Source of the DNA: Coxiellaceae bacterium UBA1530
GTDB lineage: Bacteria; Pseudomonadota; Gammaproteobacteria; Coxiellales; Coxiellaceae
Direction: 5' to 3'
Assembly: GCA_002323325.1 (NCBI GenBank)
Contig: DCQA01000027.1
Span: 1 to 30,184 of the forward strand
DNA length: 30,184 bases
Shown: positions 9,601-16,543 of the stretch, piece by piece
Position numbering within the stretch: the stretch's first letter is position 1
How the letters are laid out: the number at the start of each line of letters is the position of its first letter
The notes under the pieces: generated by a model
What the model was told of the DNA's origin: nothing
The model's database searches: none
The model's input: the letters and a program-made list of their open reading frames with translations, nothing else
Program-made: the position numbers and the translations under genes

Positions 9601-9829
9601 TCAATATTTAGCGAAGTTAAAATCCTTTGTGAGTACGTATCAACATGATAATGACTTTAGTCAACTTCTTCTGTCCACAGAGTTGCTAGACATTGACTCA
9701 CCCAGTCAACCATATTCTATTATCAAAAGTACATTCACATCCCATGTTCTGAAGTATCTTGGCTTTAATTGGAAGCGATTAACTATTGAAGACTTTAAAA
9801 TTATTTTTGATGACACTGATAGGTTCTAA
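6656..9829 (+). CDS. Stand-alone NRPS-like reductase (adenylation, carrier, thioester reductase)
   Basis: It is predicted to activate a carboxylic acid, probably an amino acid, as an adenylate, load it on its own carrier domain and release it reductively as an aldehyde or alcohol. In the adenylation domain (about 35-545), A3 TSGSTGKPKG is at 196-205, A5 NLYGPTETT at 338 and A8 KIRGMRVNLGEIE near 458. A10 LPNGKI follows. The carrier has GGNS with the phosphopantetheine Ser at S599. The reductase domain (about 690-1057) has TGGSGFLG at 699-706 and the YxxxK pair Y861/K865. There is no condensation or thioesterase domain, the layout of Lys2-like and other A-T-R enzymes. An upstream ATG at 6626 lacks a ribosome site, whereas AAAGG precedes 6656 by seven bases. 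Base composition is clearly more AT-rich than the housekeeping genes, suggesting acquisition. The substrate and product are unknown, and no phosphopantetheinyl transferase is in view. Confidence 0.88.
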   Translation: MSKDGLKHRENKFRRTVLIDWNNTDTDYLVDKSINQIFENQVEDSPDEIAIIFDNQRMTYAQLNYRANQLAYLIRERYLKLHGEELQTDTLIGIYLDRSISMIIAILAVLKAGAAYVPLDPNYPEDRIEYIISDSHEGLVISQESIIEKSQYLKKLHNDELILIDNHDIQRIIDEQSSDNLNIETYSTSLAYVIYTSGSTGKPKGVMIEQAGIINCIFWLNSIYTLQSSDKILMKTPLSFDVSISEYLWPLLFGKCLVISRSGGRKDLEYLIDLIEKNNITVINFVPSMLKVFIKILKMDESLKKKVSCLKCIFSAGEKLSTELVSLCSSFRHFDLYNLYGPTETTIYSTYYKCDYQDLLNKKYVPIGKPINNEKIYILDKKLSPCPYGVAGEIYIGGVGVSRGYYNQSKLTSNRYILNPFSHEVGLPSSDKIYKTGDLACWHEDGEIEYLGRADSQFKIRGMRVNLGEIEYTLNQNRSICQSFIVVKNKHDKKYLHAYFIVEDGDLAPDECILKNHLQATLPDYMIPAVFTEIDEIPLLPNGKINYQMLPDQHVSLKRDSYVKPKTELQCIFVDIFKSILNIDHVGIDDDFFDMGGNSILAISLIFGLRRHSILIDLNDVSEKKTIRSLSSCAIIDKQVTRILDYEILSQRYDFLHSDSFQQNKKKASLICEDQSQILINAFSNSHINELHYDTVLVTGGSGFLGANVILNLLKLGKTVIALVRGIDDYSARRHLLTNLRYFYCDDFLLYQNKIEVYASDLEYEDLNLDKSVYDDLVTRVDSIVHCAAYVSHYGSYELFFKTNVAATENLLRFSSNSDRIFFHHISTESTLFAETSSKQQCHYFNELDPPTSELQTNNPYIKTKILSEKLIEQARSRGQRARVYRVGNLVLSESNLIWQKNLRSNAFFNALRFQRKLGYIDDDFFIKLSPVDETATAIILLMSIDCAHSKTLHVFNDYSYSISQLIRKYPNILPLETLPYDQYLAKLKSFVSTYQHDNDFSQLLLSTELLDIDSPSQPYSIIKSTFTSHVLKYLGFNWKRLTIEDFKIIFDDTDRF

Positions 9830-9890
9830 GAATACTCCAATAGTTATATCTGAGTATAATCATTATTAGGATTCCAGCCTATACCCGATT

Positions 9891-9925
9891 ATGAACGATG
9901 TTTGTAATATCATATTGTCGTTCAT
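9891..9925. repeat. Inverted repeat between NRPS-like and acetyltransferase genes
   Basis: ATGAACGA (9891-9898) and its exact complement TCGTTCAT (9918-9925) flank a 19-base AT-rich spacer. A second small hairpin, ATGAG/CTCAT, follows at about 9931-9945. There is no T run, so it is not a classic terminator. It may be an operator or a transcript structure upstream of the acetyltransferase. Confidence 0.35.
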
Positions 9926-10016
9926 CAGAGATGAGACCTCCTCATGTTACTTGCACTGGTGTTAAGAACTTTATCGATATACAATAAGATTCTTTTTTGT
10001 TCAGAGGGTCTTCTCA

Positions 10017-10661
10017 ATGGTCAACCCTAATCATCCATTCCCTGTAACTATGCCTGATGGTGAGGTCTGGCCTCATACTTTATTTTTAAAGAACGTCATC
10101 GATCATCCCCATATTCATATTGGCGACTTTACCTATTATAACGACTTCAGAAAAGTGATTGAGGATTTTCGTCAATTGCTGTTTCCCTACCTTCATGAGT
10201 TCGCTCCAGAAAGTGTTTTTGTAGGTAAATTTGTTCAAATCGCGCAAGGTGTTCAAATTATCACGAGCAGTGCAAACCATCAGATGGACGGATTTAGTAC
10301 TTATCCATTTTGTGTCTTTGGGGAACCGTGGTCCTCTTCTTATCAACCAGTGTGGCCTAATAAAGGTGATACTAGAATTGGTAACGATGTCTGGCTGGGA
10401 CATGAGTCTGTAATTATGCCTGCGGTCTCGATTGGTAACGGCGCTATTATTGCAGCACGAAGTGTGGTTACCAGAGATGTCCCTGCTTACTCGATAGTTG
10501 CTGGAAATCCTGCCAGGGTGATTCGTAAGCGATTTTCAGATGCGATGATTAAAGACTTAGAGAAGATTGCCTGGTGGGATTGGCCTGTAGATGTGATTAC
10601 AAAGCATATACCTTCAATCGTTGCAGCTGATATTGAAGCATTGAAAAACTGTTCTAAATAG
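10017..10661 (+). CDS. CatB/Vat-type hexapeptide-repeat acetyltransferase
   Basis: This is a member of the xenobiotic acetyltransferase family, trimeric left-handed beta-helix enzymes that move acetyl from acetyl-CoA to a hydroxyl of small molecules such as chloramphenicol or streptogramin A. The 214 residues are the usual length. The expected catalytic His is H88 in SSANHQMDG. Hexapeptide turns run through GDTRIGNDVWLGHESVIMPAVSIG and IIAARSVVTRDVP, followed by the CoA-side AGNPARVIRKRF typical of this fold. AGAGGG lies about nine bases before the ATG. It follows the NRPS-like gene by 187 bases on the same strand and may acetylate that enzyme's product, but this is inference. An antibiotic substrate cannot be assigned from sequence, since many family members act on other substrates. 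Confidence 0.88.
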   Translation: MVNPNHPFPVTMPDGEVWPHTLFLKNVIDHPHIHIGDFTYYNDFRKVIEDFRQLLFPYLHEFAPESVFVGKFVQIAQGVQIITSSANHQMDGFSTYPFCVFGEPWSSSYQPVWPNKGDTRIGNDVWLGHESVIMPAVSIGNGAIIAARSVVTRDVPAYSIVAGNPARVIRKRFSDAMIKDLEKIAWWDWPVDVITKHIPSIVAADIEALKNCSK

Positions 10662-10788
10662 CGGTACTTTCAGGTGATTATTCATGATCCTTCATGCAAT
10701 AATAGCTCCTCATATTTCTATTCAGAGTGAACTCTTATTATCCGTTAGACTGATGTAAGTATACACCGGTTATCGGATGAGATGTTTT

Positions 10789-11523
10789 TTATGAGATACC
10801 GAATACTGACCGCCATGCTATGGCTCCAATAACTCCCCCAATACAGGGCGAAATAATGGGTATCCAAGCATAACCCCAATCTGAGTCTCCTTTTCCTGCT
10901 ATAGGCAGAATAGCATGAGCTAAGCGTGGTCCAAAATCCCGAGCAGGGTTTATTGCATAACCTGTCGGGCCACCCAGTGAAAGACCTATTCCCCAAACAA
11001 TAACACCAACCAGGTAGGGTCCAAGGCCGCTGGTAGGGTGGTGCATGTTAGCCTGGCCAAAGATGGCACCGACGCAAAATACCAAAACAGTCGTTCCCAG
11101 AACTTCACAGAACACGTTGGCTGGTGTATGTCGAATAGCAGGCTGTGTACAGAAGACTTGTAGTTTGGCACTTTGATCGTCTGTGATTGCCCAATGAGGG
11201 AAGTATGTTAGCCAAACAATAATCGCACCACAAAATGCACCTAATGTTTGTGCGACTATGATTTTAATGACAGTTATAAAGGGCCAATACCCAAGTAAGA
11301 ATTTTGCTAAGGTTACCGCAGGATTGATTTCTGCTCCCTCTGCACCTGCAGCTTGGGCTACGAATACACCTAAGCAGACGGCAACAAACCAACCGGTTGC
11401 GATGACTATCCATCCACTTTGTTCACCTTTACTTTTATGGAGTACAACATTAGCGACAACTCCTCCTCCAAAAATAATCAAAATTAATGTCCCTAAGAAT
11501 TCTCCCAGTAGAACATGCGTCAT
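10789..11523 (-). CDS. glpF: Glycerol uptake facilitator (aquaglyceroporin)
   Basis: This inner-membrane channel lets glycerol diffuse into the cell, where GlpK traps it. It is an MIP-family protein of 244 residues with six membrane helices and the two half-helix signatures: first NPA in AEINPAVTLAKF (N67) and second NPA in GYAINPARDFGPR (N192). The Asp after the second NPA-Arg (D196) is the residue that separates glycerol channels from strict water channels in this family, so glycerol is the expected solute. AGGAG seven bases before the ATG supports the start. A well-formed promoter (11583-11611) drives it away from the DsbA-like gene. Unlike the E. coli operon it is not next to glpK, which is 8 kb away. 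Confidence 0.95.
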   Translation of the reverse strand: MTHVLLGEFLGTLILIIFGGGVVANVVLHKSKGEQSGWIVIATGWFVAVCLGVFVAQAAGAEGAEINPAVTLAKFLLGYWPFITVIKIIVAQTLGAFCGAIIVWLTYFPHWAITDDQSAKLQVFCTQPAIRHTPANVFCEVLGTTVLVFCVGAIFGQANMHHPTSGLGPYLVGVIVWGIGLSLGGPTGYAINPARDFGPRLAHAILPIAGKGDSDWGYAWIPIISPCIGGVIGAIAWRSVFGIS

Positions 11524-11582
11524 GAAAATACTCCTAGTTGGTTCTTGAATGATTCATGGTTAGGTGAATCGATTAATTTTTT

Positions 11583-11611
11583 ATCATAGAAGGATAGGCT
11601 TAAAGAGGCAA
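11583..11611 (-). promoter_or_regulatory. Probable sigma70 promoter of glpF
   Basis: On the minus strand TTGCCT (11606-11611) and TATGAT (11583-11588) are exactly 17 bases apart, about 60 bases before the glpF ATG. It shares the intergenic space with the divergent promoter of the DsbA-like gene. Confidence 0.5.
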
Positions 11612-11629
11612 TAAAAAACAGGAGCTTAC

Positions 11630-11659
11630 TTGATTATTCATGGCTTACATCGATACAAT
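11630..11659 (+). promoter_or_regulatory. Probable sigma70 promoter of the Dsb pair
   Basis: TTGATT (11630-11635), 18 bases, then TACAAT (11654-11659), ending 29 bases before the preferred start codon. It would drive the two-gene disulfide-formation operon. Confidence 0.45.
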
Positions 11660-11688
11660 ACAGCATTGTAAATGTTTGAGGAGAAATG

Positions 11689-12375
11689 ATGTCCCAAAGT
11701 AAGATCATGAAGATGATTATGCTAGTCATCATTGCCTGCGTGCTACTGGTTACTTTAGTGGTTTGGAAAAAACCACACTGGGTCTCTCATGATCACAGTG
11801 ACCAGAGTGTTCTGCCAAAACCTGTCTCTATTAATACTGCGGGTCAACCAACAATGGGCTCTGCCAAGGCACCACTTAAAATTGTCTCTTTTGAAGATTT
11901 TAAATGCACAAATTGCCGTTTTTTTGATTTACAGTTATTGCCATGGTTAGTGGAAGAGTATATCAAGCCAGGTAAGGCAAATTACACAGCAATCACAGTG
12001 TCATTCTTGCCAGATTCCATGCAGGCTGCCATAGCCGCTCGATGTGTTTATCAACAGCATCCACAACAATTTTTTGTATTCTCCGATCTCTTATTTCACA
12101 AGCAGGGTGATGAAATGAGGAATTGGGCTAATACGGCTAAGCTGATGGAGTGGTCATCTGAAATTCCCGATCTTGATCACGACGCCTTTTCTGCCTGTTT
12201 GCTCAGCGCAGATATGTCGAATCAAATCATTGATAACACGCAGTATGCCATGGATGTCATGGGAGGGGAGTTGTCAACGCCGGCAGTATACATCAACGGA
12301 GTATTGGTCAGGCCTTTATCAAAACAACATATCAAAGAAGTTATCCAGTCATTAAAACATCAGGAAGTACTATGA
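11689..12375 (+). CDS. DsbA/BdbD-like thiol oxidoreductase
   Basis: This is a membrane-anchored thioredoxin-fold protein that would introduce disulfides into exported proteins. An N-terminal signal-anchor covers about residues 7-26, a linker follows, and the active-site pair CTNC (C73, C76) sits in FEDFKCTNCRFFD. The Thr-cis-Pro loop opposite the active site is STPAVYING near the C-terminus. The insertion between these is short and helical, as in the Thioredoxin_4 (DsbA-like, BdbD type) family rather than classic E. coli DsbA with CPHC. Two ATGs abut at 11686 and 11689. GAGGAG at 11678-11683 is only two bases from the first and five from the second, so the second is chosen. It overlaps the DsbB-like gene by four bases (ATGA), indicating one operon and probably a matched redox pair. 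Confidence 0.88.
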   Translation: MSQSKIMKMIMLVIIACVLLVTLVVWKKPHWVSHDHSDQSVLPKPVSINTAGQPTMGSAKAPLKIVSFEDFKCTNCRFFDLQLLPWLVEEYIKPGKANYTAITVSFLPDSMQAAIAARCVYQQHPQQFFVFSDLLFHKQGDEMRNWANTAKLMEWSSEIPDLDHDAFSACLLSADMSNQIIDNTQYAMDVMGGELSTPAVYINGVLVRPLSKQHIKEVIQSLKHQEVL

Positions 12376-12815
12376 AAGAGCACACTCCCTTTTACCAGTG
12401 GTACCTGTTTGCTGCATGGTTAATTGCCTTATTTGCGATGTTATATTCGTTATATAGCTCTGAGATTGCTGGTATGGCTGTATGTCCCTTGTGTTGGTAT
12501 CAACGCATCTGTCTATATCCTTTAGCTATCATTATAGGTATCGGTGCATTTAACGCCGATATTCATGCGGTGCGTTATGCGATTGCATTGCCCATGATCG
12601 GTAGTGTATTTGCGCTGTATCAATACTTAGAGCAAATGATTCCAGGGTTTTCTCCAATTAATATCTGCACGGCCGGTGGTGATTGCAGCGCGATTCATTT
12701 TAAATGGCTAGGATTTATCACCTTTCCTTTACTGAGCTTTGCTGCTTGTTGGATCATCGTGATCTTGCTGTATCTAGCAAGATCTGCAGAGCGGCGCCAT
12801 TCACTAAGGTGGTAG
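12372..12815 (+). CDS. DsbB/BdbC-like disulfide oxidoreductase
   Basis: This four-helix inner-membrane protein would reoxidise the DsbA-like partner and pass electrons to quinone. The 147 residues fit the small BdbC-type DsbB. Both expected cysteine pairs are present: CPLC (C38, C41) in the first periplasmic loop, followed by the conserved WYQR, and C99/C105 in ICTAGGDCS in the second loop. The start codon overlaps the upstream stop as ATGA, a sign of translational coupling. Its stop is only three bases from that of the convergent gpmA. The family is certain; the choice between DsbB and BdbC naming is a matter of convention. Confidence 0.92.
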   Translation: MKEHTPFYQWYLFAAWLIALFAMLYSLYSSEIAGMAVCPLCWYQRICLYPLAIIIGIGAFNADIHAVRYAIALPMIGSVFALYQYLEQMIPGFSPINICTAGGDCSAIHFKWLGFITFPLLSFAACWIIVILLYLARSAERRHSLRW

Positions 12816-12818
12816 TTC

Positions 12819-13499
12819 CTAATCGAGTCGATTGAACTGGCCATCAATAAAGCTGAATTTGATGGGTTCGCCAGTGGCAATTTCCAATGATAATACCTGC
12901 TCTTGGGTGAGTTGCTCTAGCTCCATCACAATTGATCTCAGTGAGTTTCCATGTGCGCTGACTAAAATATTCTTGCCCTCTTTTAGTGAGGGTAAAATTG
13001 TTTCATGGAAGTATGGGATAGTTCGTTTTGCGGTCATCTCTAAACTTTCGCCATTTGGTGGGGGAACGTCATAGCTACGTCGCCAGATGTGTATTTGATC
13101 GGCTCCAAACTTGTTGCGAGCTTCATCTTTGTTCATCCCCTGAAGGTCGCCGTAATAACGTTCATTGAGTTGCCAGCTAGTGTACATTGGGATGCAAAGA
13201 CCCTCGGTGGTTTTTGAGTGAATGTGCTCCCAATTGTGGTGTTCATCTCTCATCGAACTACTGACGAGAGTAGGAATGCGTTGTGAGTGATGAGACTGCA
13301 TGATGAGTGTGGCAGTTTGTTGGGCTCGAAGCAGTGTCGACGTATAGATCATATCGATGGGATCTTGAGATAGCTGCTTGCCTGCACGTCGTGCTTCGTC
13401 ATAACCTTGATCAGATAGAGGGATGTTGACCCACCCTGTAAAAAGGTTGGCCTGATTCCAAAGTGATTGCCCATGTCGAATGAGTATTAATTGGCTCAT
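12819..13499 (-). CDS. gpmA: 2,3-bisphosphoglycerate-dependent phosphoglycerate mutase
   Basis: This enzyme interconverts 3- and 2-phosphoglycerate in glycolysis and gluconeogenesis. The histidine-phosphatase signature ILIRHGQSLWN gives the phosphorylated His (H9), with NLFTGWVNIPLSDQG after it, the substrate loop LNERYYGDLQG, and the second catalytic His in VSAHGNSLRS. The product is 226 residues, somewhat shorter than the roughly 250 of E. coli GpmA. In LNERxYG the common His is Tyr, as in some family members. It diverges from tsaD with a promoter at 13543-13570 and converges on the DsbB-like gene with a three-base gap. Confidence 0.95.
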   Translation of the reverse strand: MSQLILIRHGQSLWNQANLFTGWVNIPLSDQGYDEARRAGKQLSQDPIDMIYTSTLLRAQQTATLIMQSHHSQRIPTLVSSSMRDEHHNWEHIHSKTTEGLCIPMYTSWQLNERYYGDLQGMNKDEARNKFGADQIHIWRRSYDVPPPNGESLEMTAKRTIPYFHETILPSLKEGKNILVSAHGNSLRSIVMELEQLTQEQVLSLEIATGEPIKFSFIDGQFNRLD

Positions 13500-13542
13500 G
13501 ATGTATCCTTAGTCAATAAAGCACTAGTAATTTGAGTCGGCC

Positions 13543-13570
13543 ATTGTATCATGGCGCCTGAGCGCTGCAA
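13543..13570 (-). promoter_or_regulatory. Probable sigma70 promoter of gpmA
   Basis: On the minus strand TTGCAG (13565-13570) and TACAAT (13543-13548) are separated by 16 bases, about 44 bases before the gpmA ATG. The -35 lies just upstream of tsaD, so the divergent promoters probably overlap. Confidence 0.4.
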
Positions 13571-13590
13571 TTGAAAATAATGAGATCCTT

Positions 13591-14613
13591 ATGCCAATTT
13601 TAGGAATTGAAACATCCTGCGATGAGACGGCAGTGGCTATCTATGAGGCCCATCGTGGTTTACTGGCACATCAAATATACACTCAAATTCCTTTGCATGC
13701 TCGATATGGTGGAGTTGTGCCTGAGCTAGCTTCACGTGATCACGTTCGTATGATTATGCCGCTGATAGGGCAGGTTATGGAAGAAGCTCAGTGTGTTTCA
13801 GAGGATATGACAGGAGTGGCATTTACTCGGGGGCCAGGATTAATGGGTGCCTTAATGGTGGGTGCAGCAGTCGGCAGAAGCTTGGCTTATGCCTGGGATG
13901 TTCCTGCTTTGGGCGTGCATCACATTGAGGCACATTTAATGGCAGTGATGCTAGAAGAGCATCCGCCGTGTTATCCGTTTGTGACATTGATTGTTTCTGG
14001 AGGACATACGCTTTTAGCTGAGGTGGCAGGTCTTGGTCAGTATCGCTTGCTGGGAGAAACTCTCGATGATGCAGTGGGCGAGGCTTTTGATAAAACCGCA
14101 AAATTATTAGGCTTACCGTACCCCGGTGGTCCTGCCTTAGCTAAATTAGCGACACAAGGGCAATCCGGTAAGTTTGATTTGCCACGTCCGATGGTTAACC
14201 GTCCAGGGTTGGATTTTAGTTTTAGCGGTTTGAAAACCAGAGTGATGCAAGTGTGTCAAAAAACCTCGTTAGATCAGCAAACGCAGGCCGATATTGCCTA
14301 CGAGTTCGAGCAAGCTATCGTCGATACGCTCGTGATCAAGTGTCGTCGAGCATTGGAGGAGACTGGAGCTACTCGATTAGTGGTTGCCGGAGGCGTGAGT
14401 GCTAATCAAATGCTACGCGAGAAGCTGGATATCATGTGCATTGAAAATAAAACACGTGTTTACTTCCCAAGGCAGGAATATTGTACAGATAATGGTGCTA
14501 TGATTGCCTACACGGGATATTTGCGTTTATCACAAGGCCAGCAGGATGACTTATCGATTCAGCCCAAAGCGCGCTGGCCATTGTGTGATTTATTACCACC
14601 TGCAGTGAAGTAG
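13591..14613 (+). CDS. tsaD: tRNA N6-adenosine threonylcarbamoyltransferase
   Basis: This is the catalytic subunit that, with TsaB and TsaE, transfers the threonylcarbamoyl group to A37 of ANN-decoding tRNAs. The 340 residues are the usual length. ASKHA-fold motifs are intact: LGIETSCDETAVA at the N-terminus, YGGVVPELASRDH, the metal-binding HHIEAH (H111 and H115), SGGHT, DFSFSGLKT, and AGGVSANQMLR plus the late Asp in CTDNGAM. GAGATCC precedes the ATG at 13591. It diverges from gpmA and converges on plsY with a 14-base gap. It is a core, essential housekeeping gene and gives no sign of transfer. Confidence 0.98.
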   Translation: MPILGIETSCDETAVAIYEAHRGLLAHQIYTQIPLHARYGGVVPELASRDHVRMIMPLIGQVMEEAQCVSEDMTGVAFTRGPGLMGALMVGAAVGRSLAYAWDVPALGVHHIEAHLMAVMLEEHPPCYPFVTLIVSGGHTLLAEVAGLGQYRLLGETLDDAVGEAFDKTAKLLGLPYPGGPALAKLATQGQSGKFDLPRPMVNRPGLDFSFSGLKTRVMQVCQKTSLDQQTQADIAYEFEQAIVDTLVIKCRRALEETGATRLVVAGGVSANQMLREKLDIMCIENKTRVYFPRQEYCTDNGAMIAYTGYLRLSQGQQDDLSIQPKARWPLCDLLPPAVK

Positions 14614-14627
14614 TTTTTGATGGTATG

Positions 14628-15209
14628 TTAGATTTTAATCTTTGATTCATTGCCTTTTTTTAAACGATCGATGTTGTCTTTGTGTTTCCAAGTAATCACT
14701 GCAGCCGTGAGTAGTACAGGGAAAAAGTAAGCTGGGTGATGAAAAATTAATGTCAGAAGGGCTCCTGCTGCAATGGCAATTAGTGATGCCAGTGAGGCAT
14801 AGCGAGTCACGTAAGCTACAACAATCCAAATTAATGCTGTGCTAATTCCCATGATGATGCTAAGGCCTAGCAAACTCCCAATAGCGGTTGCAACACCTTT
14901 GCCTCCCTTAAATCCGAAAAAAATTGGAAAGATATGACCTATGACGGCAATAAAGGCAACAAGACCCAGCATTGCGCCTTCGAGACCTAGTAAGCGTCCG
15001 ATAATGACTGCGATAAAACCCTTTAAAATGTCGCCAATGACGGCATATAAAGCAGGTTTTTTTCCAGCTGTTCGTAGAACATTAGTTGCTCCAGCATTAC
15101 CAGAGCCTTCAGAGCGGGGATCGGGAAATTTAAAAATGCGTGAAGTTATCACAGCAGAAGATAATGATCCGAGTAAATAACTGATAACAAGAGCAATTAA
15201 AGAAGACAT
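14628..15209 (-). CDS. plsY: Acyl-phosphate:glycerol-3-phosphate acyltransferase
   Basis: This inner-membrane enzyme transfers an acyl chain from acyl-phosphate to glycerol 3-phosphate, making lysophosphatidic acid, the first step of phospholipid synthesis. It has 193 residues, five or so membrane helices and the three PlsY motifs: YLLGSLSSAVITSRIF with DPRSEGSGNAGATN at the N-terminus, the Gly-rich FGFKGGKGVATAIG in the middle, and the C-terminal TWKHKDNIDRLKKGNE. The frame opens at a GTG (15227), but the ATG at 15209 has AAGGA eight bases upstream and gives the usual N-terminus. It shares the G3P pool with GlpK and GlpD. The neighbouring tsaD converges on it. Confidence 0.96.
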   Translation of the reverse strand: MSSLIALVISYLLGSLSSAVITSRIFKFPDPRSEGSGNAGATNVLRTAGKKPALYAVIGDILKGFIAVIIGRLLGLEGAMLGLVAFIAVIGHIFPIFFGFKGGKGVATAIGSLLGLSIIMGISTALIWIVVAYVTRYASLASLIAIAAGALLTLIFHHPAYFFPVLLTAAVITWKHKDNIDRLKKGNESKIKI

Positions 15210-15520
15210 AGTAATTATCCTTAACACTAAATATAGAGGCTATGATAGTTAAAAAGCGTTAGTTTGTCTATGCGTCTCTAGTAGGGTTTGATCATGAATC
15301 GCACATCTAAAATAAACATGAAACTCGATAGTGATTCTATTCGATGTACATAATTGCACGATAAGCATGCTTCGTAGAGTCTAGTTTGCGCACTATGTAA
15401 TTAACGATTACGGGGCATGATGATTATTGCAATCGTCAGCAGATATCGAGATATCACTGTCAGCGTCTTTCTGGTAATATATGCTGCTTACAAATTATGC
15501 ACTTGTAGTTGGAATTCTTC
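15210..15520. other. Intergenic stretch between plsY and the AspA-like gene
   Basis: No gene is visible in about 310 bases. The stretch is the divergent upstream region of plsY and the AspA-like gene. Its only structure is two GATATC palindromes in a row (about 15442-15455). A TAATAT near 15475 may be a -10 element for the downstream operon, without a good -35. Confidence 0.35.
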
Positions 15521-16534
15521 ATGAAAAAAAATACGTTTAAAATTTATGACGCACAAATCAAGCCTGGTGAAAAAGCCAGCTTAGCACTCCCATTACCCGA
15601 GCAATATTCCTGCTCTCCCATGTATATGCCTGTTAAAATCATCAATGGGAAAAAAGAAGGTCCTTGCGTTGTCTTATTTGCGGTATTGCGTGGAAATGAA
15701 GTTAATGGGATGGAAATCATTAATCAGCTATACGATCAAATTTCAGCTAGCGAATTATCTGGTACGTTAGTTGCAGTGCCTGTGCTCAATGTTTACGGTC
15801 TTACACATTTTCCTAAAGTGACACCTTCTGGTCGCGCTATTGAAGACAGCTTTCCAGGAGATCCCAACGGACATTTCGCTGAACGAGTGGCCGATATTAT
15901 TACTCAAAATCTGATTAAGTACGCTGATTTTTGTGTGGAGTTTTTAACAGGCAGTCTGAATCATGAAATCTTGCCCCAGGTTTATTGTAGTTTCGATGAC
16001 TCTACACAGAAAAATATCGCTAAAGTTTTTCAAGCGCCAGTGATTACAGAAATTGAGTTATCAAAGAACACACTTCGTACTACGCTGGAAAACCTCAACA
16101 TACCGTTGTTGGTATACGAAGCTGGAGAGGCCTTGCGATTTGATACAACAGCGATTCAGATTGGAATTGATGGTGCAAAAAACGTGATGCGAAAAATGGG
16201 TATGCTTCATGATGAGCTTTCAATGGACATCACACCCGTCATATCAAAAGATCAGGATTGGTTGACAGCGCCTTCATCAGGTATCTTGCATACTAATGTA
16301 TCACTCGGTGAGCATGTTAAAGAGGGTGACAAGTTAGGCCAGCTGAATGATCCGTTTAGCAATGAAGCGTCTGTAATCATTAAGTCACAACATAATGGTG
16401 TGATTGTCGGTATCAATAGGGCGCCTCTCATTCAGGAGGGAAGTTCCATTTTTAAGATCGTATCATTTTTAGATAATAAAAAAGCGGAATCAGCCATTGA
16501 GGCTTGGGAAGAATCAAAGCCAGAGCTGGATTAG
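15521..16534 (+). CDS. AspA/AstE-family protein with missing zinc ligands
   Basis: By fold this is a succinylglutamate desuccinylase/aspartoacylase-family protein (M14-type zinc hydrolase), 338 residues. Family landmarks are all in place: INGKKEGPC, GTLVAVPVLNVYG (81-93), SFPGDPNG (110-117), the acidic VYEAGEALRFD with E200, and a lipoyl-like C-terminal barrel (APSSGILHTNV ... DPFS ... GINRAPL). The zinc-binding signature normally HGDE/HGNE reads RGNE (R57, E60), the DLHTG signature reads EFLTG (L142 in place of His), and the substrate motif RDLNRxFPG reads RAIEDSFPG. Two of three metal ligands are therefore absent, so it is probably not a zinc hydrolase but a binding or regulatory protein. 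The ATG at 15521 is preferred to a TTG at 15509. The MFS gene follows after nine bases, probably in one operon. Confidence 0.8.
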   Translation: MKKNTFKIYDAQIKPGEKASLALPLPEQYSCSPMYMPVKIINGKKEGPCVVLFAVLRGNEVNGMEIINQLYDQISASELSGTLVAVPVLNVYGLTHFPKVTPSGRAIEDSFPGDPNGHFAERVADIITQNLIKYADFCVEFLTGSLNHEILPQVYCSFDDSTQKNIAKVFQAPVITEIELSKNTLRTTLENLNIPLLVYEAGEALRFDTTAIQIGIDGAKNVMRKMGMLHDELSMDITPVISKDQDWLTAPSSGILHTNVSLGEHVKEGDKLGQLNDPFSNEASVIIKSQHNGVIVGINRAPLIQEGSSIFKIVSFLDNKKAESAIEAWEESKPELD

Positions 16535-16543
16535 GCTGCTACC

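Noticed and set aside
10681..10750. Terminator in the vatlike/glpF convergent gap
   Set aside because: AGAG-TGAA-CTCT is a four-pair stem with no real T run. It is too weak to list.
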